A DNA stretch of 64,000 nt from Epiperipatus broadwayi (lineage: Eukaryota > Onychophora > Udeonychophora > Euonychophora > Peripatidae): NCBI GenBank assembly GCA_028023455.1, contig JAQFVV010000020.1, positions 4,571,092 through 4,635,091 on the forward strand, read 5' to 3'. Position 1 is the stretch's first letter; the number at the start of each line of letters is the position of its first letter. The translations under genes and the position numbers were made by a program. Below are positions 52,138 through 64,000 of the stretch, in pieces. The notes below the pieces were generated by a model. The model was not told the origin of the DNA. It saw only the letters and a program-made list of their open reading frames with translations, and did not search any database.

Positions 52138-55100
52138 TTTTATAATTTAAAAAAAAAAACAATTAATTGTAAAGTAATATCAAATAATATGTTTTTAACA
52201 TTAATTCAAAATCATTCAAATTTTAATATAATTTAGTCTAACTAAACCAACTTAAAATATTTCACAAGCTATATTATTTTATTAAGGGAAAATATTAAAA
52301 ATAATCTTACATGACAGAAAAAACAAAGCATCGCATGATTCTGCTAGCTAACATTTGTATCGTCACTAGAAATTCACTATACATTGTTCTAATATAAAGC
52401 AATTGATCTAATTATAAATAACTAGTTGACCCAAATAATAAACTAAACATACTGCCAAATATATTGATGTACTCAATATCATTCTACTACAGAGCCATTT
52501 ATGTAAGCATGAGTAATCAATGGACACCAAATGGTAATGCCAAACAGTTCCACAATTTAATTTCTGGCATTTTTCCTTCAGAAGTGAAAAGTACCAAATT
52601 TGCACATTTTCACAGTAACCAGTTGAATTTTCTTTCATAATATTCAAGCTCATTTTTTGAACAATTTCAACATCCTGGGAATTAAAGGGGATATAATTTG
52701 CTTGACTAACCATGTAATATGATACTAGGTAAGAGTATATAATTTAGTGATTTTAGATCTTTGCTAATTGAAAATAAGATATTGTTGCAAAAAAAAGGTA
52801 TATACAAAAAAAAGTATCACATGATTATTCTAATTTACATATAACATATCCACTAACAATGGGTTGTTGTTTTTTTGCCAAAAACTTTTATGCTATTGGT
52901 TTGAATAATATAAAAGAACATGGCTGTTAGGCAAATAGATATAATTCACAGATAGAAGTTAATCTGAATGGTATCGCCATCTAGTACTCAGTAATTAGAG
53001 TTGTGCAGATTTTTACACTATGAAGCACACTACAAATTTTTTAAGTGAGGATTCTTACGACTATGTCAATGCCGATCATATTTAATGTAATCACTACAAT
53101 GAACTTCAACTCGTGTCTTTTTACTTATAACAAATGTATTATTACTTACTGATTCTTTAACTCACATCAATGTGTAAATATAATTATGCTCAAAAACCTA
53201 TATAGATATATCTTGCTTTTATCAAAATAATAACTTTTTATATCACATGGTTAAAGATTTATCTGCATGGTATAGAGCATTGATAGAGTGGTAGAACCAA
53301 AATTGAATGGTCCGATTTGTAGCTCAAATGTGTCACTTCTGGTGTTTAAATGTCATAAGATGTCCTTAGTGATGAATCATTTGAATATTTTATTATTTAT
53401 TCTGATGCAAGCTTTTATCATTAAGAAAATATTTCTTTAGCTCACTTATGAGATAAATTTTCTATCACTTAAGTTGAAATGTAAAGATAAGCAACGCTCA
53501 GCATCTATAAGAGAATGATGAAGATCACATCATATCTTTTGTTTATACAATCAGCATATCAATGCTTCTCTGACTGAAATTAACTTTAAACATTTTCTCT
53601 ATAATTAAAAATAATTATTATATCTATTTATTGACCACTATTAGATGACTAACCAGGCCAGTTATGATTGTTACTGAAAGAAAAATACTAAGCCTGTGAT
53701 CTCAAAACCTTTCAAGATCCATATATCCAAACACGAATCCTAGGCAATAAAGTTGGCATATGGATGAACTACCCACTATAATACTATACTATGAAACTCT
53801 TCTGTTACTAGACAGATTTTAGAGGAAAGGGTTTTACTTTTATCATAGTAAATATTGTTTTGTTATGATGATAAATATATTTTAAATAGAGATAGATAAG
53901 AAAATTTATATAAAATATACATGAGTATATATATAAGGTATAAATAAGTCTTCGGTCCAACGGTGGATTTAAATGTCTTGTTTATTTTTATTTAGAACAA
54001 ATTATAAATTTTCATGAATTCAGATGTTATAACTTCAACATAAAAAATTAACAGCTTACATCATTAATATATACTAATAAAACTGTCAAATAATATTAAA
54101 TAAAATTTGATTTATAAAAAAAAACAGCAGTCATTAGCCTCAATATTAATTTGACATCTGCAGATAAGCAAAAAAAAAAAAAAACTACTCAATTTTATTA
54201 GACTATTTAAATATCTTTTTAAATTTTAATGCATTAACTACATCTTCACGTGTCATCTTCAATTATAACATGTCAATTACTTACGGAAACAAATCTTTTA
54301 TCAAATTTTAATTTATTTATAATCTTTAATAAAAAAAAGTGTACAATATTTATCACCAGTTAATTTAAAATAATTGTGCTAAAAAGCTCCGCCTAGTGGC
54401 CTTTAAGATATAAGTTTGCAAAATATTAATCAATCTCTACTACTTTTTAAAAAAAAAATGTAACGATTATCTTATAGAAGGGAAATATTGCAAACAAATT
54501 ATTAAGAAAGATGGCTCTGCCTGGTTTAATACAGTGGGAGAGAAGGTGCCCGGAGCTTAAGATCAGAATTTTTTTTAAAATTCCCAACAACATACTATAT
54601 TCTCCTCCAAATAAATGAGTAAAGGAGAAAATAATGATCCCAAAGATGTATTTTTAATTAAATATTCGCTTCATCAATTGAGACCATTAAATTCTCTCAA
54701 ATGTTTTTCTTATTATTCATGTATTGTCATCAATGAATGTACAAATTTTATATAATCTTAATGATGATAAACCAAATTTTTTAAATAAATGTATCAAAAT
54801 TATTAAAATAAATGAATGCTCAAATATTTTTATTGCGAGAGAGTTCATAAGGAGCTCAAGCACTGGAAGGACCAAAACTGGAATCGATCAGAGACCCTTA
54901 TACCCCAATCTGATAATCTATTACTGCAGTAAGCCATGCAGGGCATGACTAGAAATTATTATATTATTATTAGCCAAATATAGACTTTAAACTCAGATTA
55001 AAGATCGGTATATTATAAACTGCAACTACATACAATAATTGAACTGATTAATTGCTTAGAAGGACATGAGGATTTTAAGTATTGGAAATGACAGACTGAG

Positions 55101-56035
55101 TTTTGGGGATTCTTTTATTAAATTCATTAACAGCAATAGGCATTACAAATAATTGAAGGCTCATGATAACCAGGCAATGTCTGTATATCTAAGTGACTGA
55201 AGATAAATAAAAAATAGATGATGAGAATAAAAATATGATCAATTTTATTCACCATTTAATCATTTATAATAATAATGAAAAGGTTCTGAATAATTTTTTT
55301 TTAAATGGCAGAATCTGAAAACACTTCTAATGAAGCCAGATATGCAAAAAACAAAACAAAACTATTTTATATCTTGTTGCTTTAATAGAGTTGTTTGTCT
55401 CAAGTCATTCAATCTCATAGACTTATTAATGTTTTTTAAAAAAATCTTGTTCTTTTCTGAAGTCATGTAGTAATCATATATTCTGAGTTTTTTCTTTATT
55501 TTCCAACTTTAAATTATTATCTTTTTATATTACTTTAAAGTTTTTATTAGTACATCCCTCTTCTCAAAGTCAATTACATTGCAATTATCCATTAATGTAA
55601 AAATTCAGATCACTATCTTTTACTATGCCCTTTGCAAACGTCCTTCACTTTTCAGGTGAGGTAGGTGCATTAATCACCTAAACCTTCTTGCTTGCATTAT
55701 CAGTTAAATGTTTTTTTTTATCTATAAAAAGCTCTTATATGCTAAACACTAATTTCTATCCACTTTATTAATTTAAAAATAATGATAAATCAATGATCAG
55801 ATGCCATAGAAGTATGTCACCTTCCTTACCACTTGTGTGGATTGCCTTATATTACACTCCTACTATTTGCTTTTTACACTCAGTGTAATGACTTATCTGA
55901 CCAATTGAGATTAACTGGGACTTTTTATTCCCAAATTAACAATAACTAGATACTCATTTATTGCTCTATTTGGTTTAGTGCAATATTAAAATATTAGATT
56001 CTGGAAAGAGGTCCTAAGATAGATTCCAGTTATTA
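52138..56035. other. Intronic or upstream sequence, no confident gene
   Basis: A 101-codon minus-strand frame at 52408-52713 has a mixed composition (Cys, Trp, Tyr) but no motif I recognise and no splice context. SINE-like words occur at 53240-53350 (TGGTATAGAGCATTGATAGA GTGGTAG), 54855-54960 (CACTGGAAGGACCAAAACTG; AGACCCTTATACCCCAATC) and 55920-56030. No kinase exon was recognised. Confidence 0.35.
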
Positions 56036-56039
56036 AAAC

Positions 56040-56215
56040 AGGCAAATCTCTTTATACATATTGCTACTCAGTGCAAGCCAAAGTAATCAATAAATGCCAG
56101 AAGGCTTGTGCATAAAATCCCCATCCAGTGCCTACTCATTTAATATCCACAGACTAGTTTCTGGCTTGTGGTCTTCATCAGTGAGGAGCCTTGGATCTGA
56201 GAACACTGCATCTAG
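56040..56215 (+). repeat. 'GCCAGAAGGCTTGTGC' repeat family, copy
   Basis: TGCTACTCAGTGCAAGCC, ATGCCAGAAGGCTTGTGC, AGTGCCTACTCATTTAAT, GACTAGTTTCTGGCTTGTGG and GTGAGGAGCCTTGGATCTG are in the same order as at 21027-21175. Flanked by AAAACAGGCAAATCTC, which also precedes the copies near 21015 and 56460. Confidence 0.75.
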
Positions 56216-56439
56216 ATCTTAGGATTCAATGCAACCCTCCAGCAGTCACCTTTTATCTCTACTTAACTATAAAACCATGAGCTTAAATTGAAAAACTATA
56301 ATATTTTCCAATTCAAAGTCATTAGCTTATATAGTCATATAGATCTGTACTAAGTTCAGTACCCACCATAGCCAACACTATCCTATTAGGCAGGATTGGT
56401 TTTAAGCCAATAAACATCACATGATCACCATTTCTTATG

Positions 56440-56620
56440 CTTGCTTGTAACTGTTATTAAAACAGGCAAAACTCACTGTACATATTACCATTCAGTGTAA
56501 GCCAGAGAAATCAATAGATGCCAGAAGGCTTGTGCATACTGGCATTCATTGATTACTCTGCTTCCACTGAGTGGCAATATGTATAAAGTTTTTCCTGTTT
56601 TAATAACAGTTAATTGTGAT
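56440..56620. repeat. 'GCCAGAAGGCTTGTGC' repeat family, head-to-head copies
   Basis: A forward copy (56455-56537: AAAACAGGCAAAACTCACTG ... CAGAAGGCTTGTGCAT) runs directly into an inverted one (56538-56605: CTGGCATTCATTGATTACTC ... TTTTTCCTGTTTTAATAACAG). The pair forms a hairpin of about 80-bp arms with no loop. Confidence 0.75.
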
Positions 56621-58025
56621 CATGTGATGTTTAGAGATTCCAGTTCTAGCATTTACAGTGCTGAACAATAATTGATGCTTACCTGGCTTGGATATTCAAT
56701 GACTACTAAAAACCAATTATATAAGTATTTTGGGTAAAAAAAATCTCCACAGTTTACCCAGTTTGGGCATAATTCTCAAGTTATTGGTATAATCAGCAGA
56801 TTCACTAATATCTATGCACTGAGTCACAGTTTATATATGTACATATGATTAATTCAAGATATTTTGCCCAGTTTGGGCATAATTCTCAAGTTACTGGCAT
56901 AATTAGCAGATTCACTAATATCTATGCAATTTCAGATATTAGGAAAATTCATCTTATCAGACTACCACAATCAGTACAGGGTTTGTCCAGTATGATTTAA
57001 TTCAGTGGTAGAGTAATGGACAGGAGAACTAAAGGTTTTTGAAGATGAATTACATTTTAAAACCTCAATTTGGTCATTAGAATGAAACTTATGTTCACTG
57101 ATCTACCACCGAGTATTTACATGTCATATGACTTCTTAAGCAACAGATCAAACAATTATTAATACAGGATTAAAGTAAACAGGGGTAAGACAATCTGAAA
57201 TACAACGTCTGTGTTGGAAACATTAACTTTTTCCATTACATTTTTAACTCTTACTTTGATATTCTTAACATATATGTGTTTCTGAAGCACAATTTTACTT
57301 AATTTTCTTATTACCACATTGAATTTACTTTGGCATTCTTAGAAATTTTACTTACCTTGATTGCCTTACACATTTTCAATTTCTGATTTCTATTTCATTA
57401 CTAATTATAGAAACTCATTTTTTTTATTGCTAAAAATTCATTTTTTTTTATCAATATTCATTAAATTCATTTTATCTTACAATAAAACAAAGAAAGCACG
57501 TTGGTAATAAGGTCACATTTCCAGAGGAAATCAAAATAAGGAAGCCTAGTAATGTCTTCAAGTAATGAGGCTGATTTGATGTTCTACTTTTCCTCAATTT
57601 TCATCAGCAAATTTATAAAAGGAATTCATTTATTTCTACAATTTAGTTTTCATTTCTTCAAAAGAAGAAAATTAATAATAATGAAAAGCATATATATTTT
57701 AAATTAATGCAGAACTTTAAAATTCCACTGAAATAATAATAATGACATTTTTTAAATATTGTATTTCATTTATATAAAAAGTATATATATATTAAATCCT
57801 CTGACTAATCTAAGACAATAGAAAACTATGATTACTGGATAGCACTTGACCACCAGTGGAACTTAGGCATTGCCCTCCATCCTTTTAATTCCATTTTTAT
57901 AATATCCATAACAGATCTTATATTGAGTTTTTTAGTACATATACTATTTTTGTACTGAATAGGTAACTCAATTTTTTAATCCCAAACTCAGAGGATTAGG
58001 GTTCTATATTAAAATTGTATCTTCT
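56621..58025. other. Sequence with an internal duplication, no gene
   Basis: A direct duplication of about 65 bp occurs at 56757-56815 and 56866-56928 (CAGTTTGGGCATAATTCTCAAG, GCAGATTCACTAATATCTATG). A SINE-like A box (TCAGTGGTAGAGTAATGG) lies at 57001. A minus-strand mini-ORF flanked by splice-like signals at 57355-57385 does not match the kinase. Otherwise AT-rich. Confidence 0.4.
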
Positions 58026-58028
58026 AAA

Positions 58029-58975
58029 TCAGGGATGGCAAATTGTAGCTTTTGGAACTATTTCATATGGCTTTCATAAACAATGTTAACTTCATCATCA
58101 TTTTATTATGTCTGCCAAGTTTGATGGCAAAAATTTTAAAATTATTATTTACACCAATTATACTGATTATTAATAAACAAGCGGATGAATATTTTTTTTG
58201 GAGTACTATGATTAATAATTTTTTTTATCTATTAATTTTCAACTTTTTGTACTTGGTTCCTTTTAATAAATTTAATTTAATGAATGTGATTTAACATTAT
58301 ATTGAAATCAATATCATTTCAACTTTCATATAGATAAAATATAATGTCACTAGTGACATTTTGTGCAAATTGCTTTGATCAATGTTACCAAATTGCAATT
58401 AAGAACATGATTTGCAATTCCACATTTTATGTTATTTATTATGATCAATATTTTTGGAATTTCATAAACAGATGTTTTTATTTGTTGTTTTAATTCAATG
58501 ATAAGCTCAATGATTAATGATGAATGAAATATTTTTCTACATAAGCTAAGCATGAAATAATTTGCCATATTTGAGAAGGTATATTTTTATTTAAAGAATA
58601 TAATATAAAAAGATATTTTGATACAAAATATTAAAATTGTGGTTTTGATTTAATAACTGAGAATAAACAGCAAAAAGATATATTATTTGTGCAAAAATTT
58701 ATTAGTGTTTTTATTAACCAAAATTCTGAAAGAGAAGCTCTTATAAAAACAAAAAAGTTTTATTATTACTCAAAAAATTTGCAAAAGCAAATAAACCATT
58801 AGCAGAATAATTTGATTGAAGCAAATGAAATTATGTAATGGATATGTGAAATCAATGATTGATAACCAATTTCCTATGAAAATATTTTCTGGAAAACTTA
58901 AGCATGATTTCCATGGGAGAAGCAGATTCCATTTACATTGTTAAGTAATATTTATTTTATAAAGCACACAACATT
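58029..58975 (+). mobile_element. Possible decayed hAT-type element (5' end only)
   Basis: TCAGGGATGGCAAATTGTAG CTTTTGG at 58029 resembles the CAGGGRTGGCAAA-style terminal inverted repeat of some hAT transposons. Downstream to 58975 the plus strand has short lysine/phenylalanine-rich frames but no transposase motif (no RW or dimerisation domain) I can name. The matching 3' terminus was not found. Treat as tentative. Confidence 0.25.
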
Positions 58976-59839
58976 GAAATTAAATTTAGAGAAACTGCAA
59001 ACCTCTCGCACTCATTAGTATCAAACAGCCAATCAGATTGTAAATACAAGACAGAGAATTTAACAAGAAAAGGGCGGTCACCCTATTCTTTACTTGTCTT
59101 TCTATATATCCAAGCCAGTCTAACATGCTTAGAATAGGGTGCCCACCCTTTTCTTGTTAAATTCTCTGTCTTGTATTTATGATCTGAATGGCTGTTTGAT
59201 ACTAATGAGCATGAGAGGTTTTCAGTTTCTCTCAATTTAATTTCAATATTTTGCACTTTATAAAATAAATATTATTTACATACGTTACTGCAAGTTATAA
59301 CATCTAAAAACTACTGCGTAGTAAATTGTAGGATTTCATGCTGTAAGTTTGTAATTTAAACTCAGTGAGTTAAGTGTGAAGATATTTAATATTCACACTT
59401 TCAGATCTAAGTACTTTAGACTGGCTTGGATATATAGAAAGACAAGTAAAGAATAGGGTGACCGCCCTTTTCTTGTTAAATTCTCTGTCTTGTATTTACA
59501 ATCTGATTGGTTGTTTGATACTAATGAGAGTGAGAGGTTTGCAGTTTCTCTCAATTTAATTTCAATTCTGTGCATTTTATAAAATAAATATTATTTACAT
59601 ACGTTACTGCAAGTTAAACATCTAAAAACTACTGCATAGTAAATCGTAGGATTTCATGCTGTATGTTTGTAATTTAAACTTCGTGAGTTAAGTGTGAAGA
59701 TATTTAATATTCACGCTTTCAGATCTAAGTATTTTAGACTGGCTTGGATATATAGAAAGACAAGTAAAGAATAGGGTGACTGCCCTTTTCTTGTTAAATT
59801 CTCTGTCTTGTATTTACGATCTGATTGGCTGTTTGATAC
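58945..59839. repeat. Complex palindrome with a 319-bp direct repeat
   Basis: A forward block (58985-59125: CTCATTAGTATCAAACAGCC AATCAGATTG ... ATATATCCAAGCCAGTC) is inverted at 59135-59280. Then a 319-bp unit starting TACGTTACTGCAAGTT at 59281 is repeated from 59600. The second unit is cut short at 59839/59840 by a different sequence (TGTAACG...). The block is related to the palindromes at 33990 and 19860. An apparent 60-codon minus-strand frame inside it is non-coding repeat. Confidence 0.85.
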
Positions 59840-62047
59840 TGTAACGATCCGGAGAAAGCGACTTAACGTAAACTGCACTACGGGCGCCATCTAGGCATTT
59901 GAACCTAGAAAAATTTATAAATTAGGCAGATACGTAAGTCAAAAAAAAAAAATTATTTTTTTTTTTTTTTTAAATTTTGATTCCGGTCGTTAGCCCATGT
60001 CACTAGCTCAGTGGAATAGCAGAGATTTAATAGGATAATCTAAGAGTATATATAAAAAAAGGAATAAAATAAGCCACTGCCAGTAATTAACATACAAACA
60101 TTTATTTATGCACATATATATAAGATTTAAATTATTTTAGTATTAGTTTTACATTTTAACATTATTTTTAACTTTACCTTAGATTTTAATTTACATTTTA
60201 ATTTCTATTATATTATAAGTTTACATTTTAATTAAGTTCGCACAGATGGGATTATAAAAGCTTGTTATAATAAGTTGCTATAGATCGGTTACATAGATTA
60301 CACGGTTAAAAACATTCCAAAGTAAACATAAGCGATCAAAACATAAAATTATTGATTACTGACAAATGCGGAGGGAAATTTATATGTAACCCAATAGTAT
60401 TCACCATAAGATACTTGCATTGTCACCAATAACTTAAAAGACATCCGAATAAATACATTTTAGATACTCACCGTAAGGTATCATTATTTATCGAATGTCT
60501 ATATATTTTGATCAAATATGAAAACGCAAAACATAGTTAACCGATAAACAATCCATGCAAGCATCTATAAACAACTTAAATTTAATGCATTTTTATTTAG
60601 GGTCGAGCATGAATACTACATAGATTTGCATTGAAATTAAAATATTCTATCCCTATTTAACCTTAGACTAAAATTCGTAGTCAAACTGGCATCAATTCAT
60701 CTGATACATCGATGTATTCAATGTAATAACATACGGCAGCACAAAAGGTTAAGGGAAGAAATTGCCTCTTATGAGATAGGAATATTACATCTATCTGCAA
60801 AGAAGAGCAATAAAACAAAAACTCCATAGAAAGGAACTGCGGTATCCGACTTATAATTCCTTCCATAGGCAAACGGAAGTGTGCGGCGTATGAAGCGATT
60901 CTGCCCGTAGCGAATCAATATTACATTTACTAATCACACCAATATATCCAATCCATTGAACCAATCTAACCACGAAACAAATAACCTAAGATTACCCTCC
61001 CCTAATATAACTTTACAAATCTATACAGCCATTCACGCCCAACTTAAGTTTAACATTTATATAATTAATTTAACGGAAAACAACAATCATAATAAAACTT
61101 AAAGAACAAAAAATAAATAAATGGAAATGATTTTACAAAATAAATAAGAAAAAAAATACATCAAATAACATTATTAATGAAGAATTTAGTTTGGTCAGAT
61201 AGGATTCTATTGCATTATTTACTAAAAAGTTTTAAAATTTAGAGTTCTTATTGTTTCAAGTGAATATATAAGTTCTTACGATTTTTAAAACGTCCAACTT
61301 TATCCGTTGCTTGCCATGAACGTAAATTCCCACGCCGTCCTAAAATTGGTATCCATTTAGCCGTTGTTTTATTTATTCATTCGGAGGTTTTTTAATTTAG
61401 TTGGTCCTCAATGTAGGAAACGATAGTTCATTTCTCCCTTCTTTAACAGCTGAAAGAATTGACCGTGCGTCTGTCAATTCCTCCAACTCCGTACTACTAC
61501 ATATAGTCACATCGTAATAATCAATTTCCAGTCACTAATTAATAATTTCCAAAATTTTTCCTTTTATACGTATTCGAAGGATTGACTTAACATTACGTCA
61601 TCAATGAGATGATCCTTTTCGTTGAGGTCCGATTTCCAAATGGATTTCTTCTTATTTGCTAACAGTTTCTATTGTTTTCTTATCTGACTGGTGTTTTTAC
61701 ATTTAAATGCCGAAGGCTGGTTTACATTTAACTAATTAACAATCATTTCCATTTCTGATTAATTAACCTGTTTTCCAAATCAAAAATATGTTTAAAGATA
61801 AATTTAAAGATATAATTTTATCTCCAAATCTTTTTAAAATTTAATTTTAAAATACTTTTTCTTTAATAAATTTTTATTTTAATAATTTTTCATTATCTGT
61901 GCGATTTAATATATAAGAGTTTAAGATGATATTTAATTTCAATTTTTAATTCTTAAAGAAAATTTTTAAATGCGAACTTTTTAATTTACTTTCATGTTTA
62001 ATAAATAAAAAAAAACAACAATGTAACGAACGTCTGTGCTCGTTACA
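59840..62047 (+). repeat. Candidate 5' LTR (TGTAACG...CGTTACA)
   Basis: It begins TGTAACG and ends CGTTACA, a 7-bp inverted repeat with the TG/CA termini required of LTRs. It includes poly-A/poly-T at 59940-59972, SINE-like text near 60000-60050, and the repeated word CTCACCGTAAGGTATC. A second TGTAACGA lies at 62022, forming a 26-bp hairpin with the final TCGTTACA, which offers a non-LTR explanation of the same end. A second LTR copy is needed to confirm. Confidence 0.3.
62022..62047. repeat. Short perfect inverted repeat (8-bp arms)
   Basis: TGTAACGA, a 10-base loop (ACGTCTGTGC), then TCGTTACA. The left half also matches the start of the insertion at 59840. It could be an element terminus or a nested insertion point. 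Confidence 0.7.
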
Positions 62048-62737
62048 TATCAGTAAAGTTACTTAAAAAAAAATGATCAAAAAAAAAAAAAAATATTTTA
62101 CTTAGGGTTAGTAATTACGGTACACGATTGACAAAGACATTTACAAAACATCCGGTTAATACTTTTACAAAAAGACTATATACAAAAAGAAAAATGTTTA
62201 CTATCGTTTTCCAAGGACCATTTACGTTCACCTCCTCCCGACCAGAGTTCTAACTTTTTTTTTTAATCCATTTTATTTTTACACACGGCATGACAAGCAA
62301 ATTTTATAAATTATTTATTTAAATAAGGTTGCATTGAGATAAATATGTTTTAAGCAATAATGGGTTTAAACGTGTCTATTTGCCGCACAATTATAAACAC
62401 CACCAACTTATTTATGACTGATTGAAATGCATACATAGGGTTACACTGAAGTAATTCCCAAAGGTACTCATCGTAAGGCACCACATTTCGATCATAAACT
62501 TACGTGGCTGTGCGCACCTATACACATTAAAGTATAATTTATATTACAACAACAAAAAAACATATCAATCGCAACCTTTTGACTTTCTTTTTAACGAAAT
62601 ACAGTTTAGAATTATTTATACTTTCTCGTGTTTAATATATGTGCTATTTCTTTCTGGCAGTGCTTTTATCAGATTTAAAGTATACGACTTTATGTAAACA
62701 TATAAATACTCTGTATTTTTTTTAGCAAAGGGAAGAG

Positions 62738-62806
62738 AGCCATATTGTTAGTGAGAGGACAGCCATATTGTTAGTGAGAGAACAGCCATATTGTTAGTGA
62801 GAGTTG
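62738..62806 (+). repeat. Three-copy tandem repeat, 23-bp unit
   Basis: Exact 23-bp periodicity: each unit begins AGCCATATTGTTAGTGAGAG, followed by GAC, AAC or TTG. It lies about 80 bp before a GC-rich segment (62835-63000), a place where LTR elements or promoters often have repeated binding sites. Function unknown. Confidence 0.9.
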
Positions 62807-64000
62807 TAGCCAGTATTCACAATTGTTAATTTGAACATGTCCGGCTAAAAGCGGGCATCTTGTTGCTGTGACTCCGCGGGAGAACGGGGTTTCTCTCGTC
62901 GAAATGCCTAAACCACCATCATGCCGATAGAGAGACGAGCCTAACATAATGGGAAAGATGATGCCGCCCAGTCAAACTAAACCAAACCAACAGCCAAGAA
63001 CTTGCAGATAAATCATACCGGTACCGTTTTATTTTTCAAACCGCAGAGCTCTGTGTAATTCTGTGTAATTCTAAATGTAATAATATCTATCTAAGTTAGC
63101 TAACTTTCTTTTTCAAATAATGATAAAGCTAAATGTAATCAAAACTTAAAATCCATTTAATAGTTTAATATGTCAATTGCTATCCAAAATTTAATGTGTT
63201 AAAGTTTAAATAATCTGACTTATTTATATTTTCCTTTCATTTAAAGTGCATTATGTGTTTAGTTTAAAGTTATATCACCGCGGTTGTGTCTATATTTCTT
63301 TGTTTATTTTAAATGCTTATTATATTTTATATGCCAATATTTCGAAACAGTAGGCACTTATTTTTATGTTTTAAGAAGATATTATTTGAAAATCTTCGCA
63401 TAATTTATTTATAGCGTCAACTTTCTGCGCTGTTTCGAAATCCTATTTTTTTATTTAAATGATTTAATATGTGAAATGTGACTCTTTTATAATCAACCAG
63501 TTAAAAACTTAACCTTATAAGTTTATTTAGAATTAAATTTAACATTGATCGTATTTATAAGTATATTTGACATTTAAATTCTTAAGTCCATAGAAATATA
63601 CTTTCCCTCCTTAAATATTTATTATCTATAAGTAACTTAATAGATCGAACATGTCAAAGTACAGATGTAATAATATTCCCTTTAGTAGCATAGACATTTA
63701 TTATCAGGCTACGCAAGAGTTGGTCCCAATTTGATAGAGCTAATATGCTATTAACTCGTATTTCATAGTATGAAATATACTATTCTTTGCTTGGCGGATG
63801 TGATCTTATTTTATAAAATTATTCTCGTTTTGCTGCTATACGTAATATACGTATCTTAAGATGGAGCCACGGCGTTGCCAGCACATCTTCTCTTATAGGG
63901 TAGAGCAGTAGCGAAGCCTGAGCCAAGGCCAGGTTAGCACGTAAGTCCCCCGCCATTCCTGAACACAATGTTCCTTTTCACGCAGCATTGCGATCGGTTA

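Larger units (their letters stand above)
59840..64000. mobile_element. Unclassified insertion, possibly a long-LTR retroelement, runs off the right edge
   Basis: At 59840 the 319-bp repeat stops within its expected text (GTTTGATACT should continue AATGAGAG) and new sequence begins TGTAACGATCCGG. Composition changes: more CpG, GC words (ACGGGCGCCATCTAGGC, CCACGGCGTTGCCAGCAC) and no mini-SINEs or MITEs. TGTAACG...CGTTACA from 59840 to 62047 would be a 2.2-kb LTR with TG...CA ends. No primer-binding site, gag, protease or RT was recognised up to 64000, so the class is open. The right end is not in the window. Confidence 0.45.

Noticed and set aside
52408-52713. 101-codon minus-strand open frame
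   Set aside because: No recognisable domain, no splice context; not distinguishable from chance.
57355-57390. Minus-strand 27-nt block between AATCAG and GTAAGT
   Set aside because: Well-formed splice-like borders, but the peptide (KLKMCKAIK) does not fit the missing kinase N-lobe or hinge.
58876-58900. Plus-strand text encoding K-I-F-S-G-K, like the kinase segment before ALDVW
   Set aside because: Wrong strand and wrong position relative to the other exons, no splice sites; the true segment is the microexon at 17868-17893.

Overview
The window is strongly AT-rich eukaryotic (animal) DNA. It has no bacterial-style gene packing; almost everything is intron or transposable element. The one clear host gene is a CaMKK-type protein kinase (calcium/calmodulin-dependent protein kinase kinase) on the minus strand. 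Five consecutive exons are visible at 45115-45203, 35975-36048, 29230-29329, 17868-17893 (a 26-nt microexon) and 11652-11705. They join in phase to give about 114 residues, from the C-lobe helix before the catalytic loop, through [11 protein letters not shown], the activation loop and APE, to the DVWAMG helix. Introns between them are about 6-11 kb. The 5' exons must lie beyond base 64000 or in sequence I could not recognise, and the 3' exons lie left of base 1 or were missed. The peptide reads as a protostome-like CaMKK, so an AT-rich invertebrate with large introns (arthropod or mollusc-like) is the best guess; the phylum is not resolved.

The introns are packed with mobile DNA. (1) One near full-length RTE/CFDP2-like non-LTR retrotransposon (37597-about 40860, minus, frameshifted) has an endonuclease, a reverse transcriptase with FADD and a TGATGA-type tail; three 5'-truncated copies lie at 7819-8482, 12176-12735 and 23675-24016. 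(2) Remnants of two Penelope-like elements with GIY-YIG endonuclease are each arranged as inverted duplications (3140-4200 and 27108-28822). (3) A very short tRNA-derived SINE occurs in five copies, alongside a second, older SINE-like family. (4) Many palindromic MITE-like elements span 100-700 bp. (5) A compositionally different insertion begins at 59840, starts TGTAACG, has a matching CGTTACA at 62047 and runs off the right edge; it is possibly a long-LTR retroelement.

The most interesting non-coding signal is a recurrent hammerhead-ribozyme-like core (CTGANGA, stem II hairpin, GAAA) at the arms of several palindromes (23.2, 27.1/28.8, 45.9 and 48.1 kb). Penelope-like elements are known to carry hammerhead motifs, so these may be Penelope termini or small retrozyme-like derivatives. 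Only the core and stem II are visible; stems I and III are not demonstrated.

Layout: 0-11.6 kb, 3' intron of CaMKK with palindromes, Penelope remnant, SINEs and a LINE tail; 11.65-11.7 kb, kinase exon; 11.7-17.9 kb, intron; 17.87 kb, microexon; 17.9-29.2 kb, intron with the inverted Penelope unit; 29.23-29.33 kb, activation-loop exon; 29.3-36.0 kb, intron with a 230-bp-arm palindrome; 35.97-36.05 kb, catalytic-loop exon; 36.05-45.1 kb, intron holding the LINE and tandem repeats; 45.1-45.2 kb, exon; 45.2-64 kb, 5' intron or upstream sequence with hairpins and the terminal insertion.
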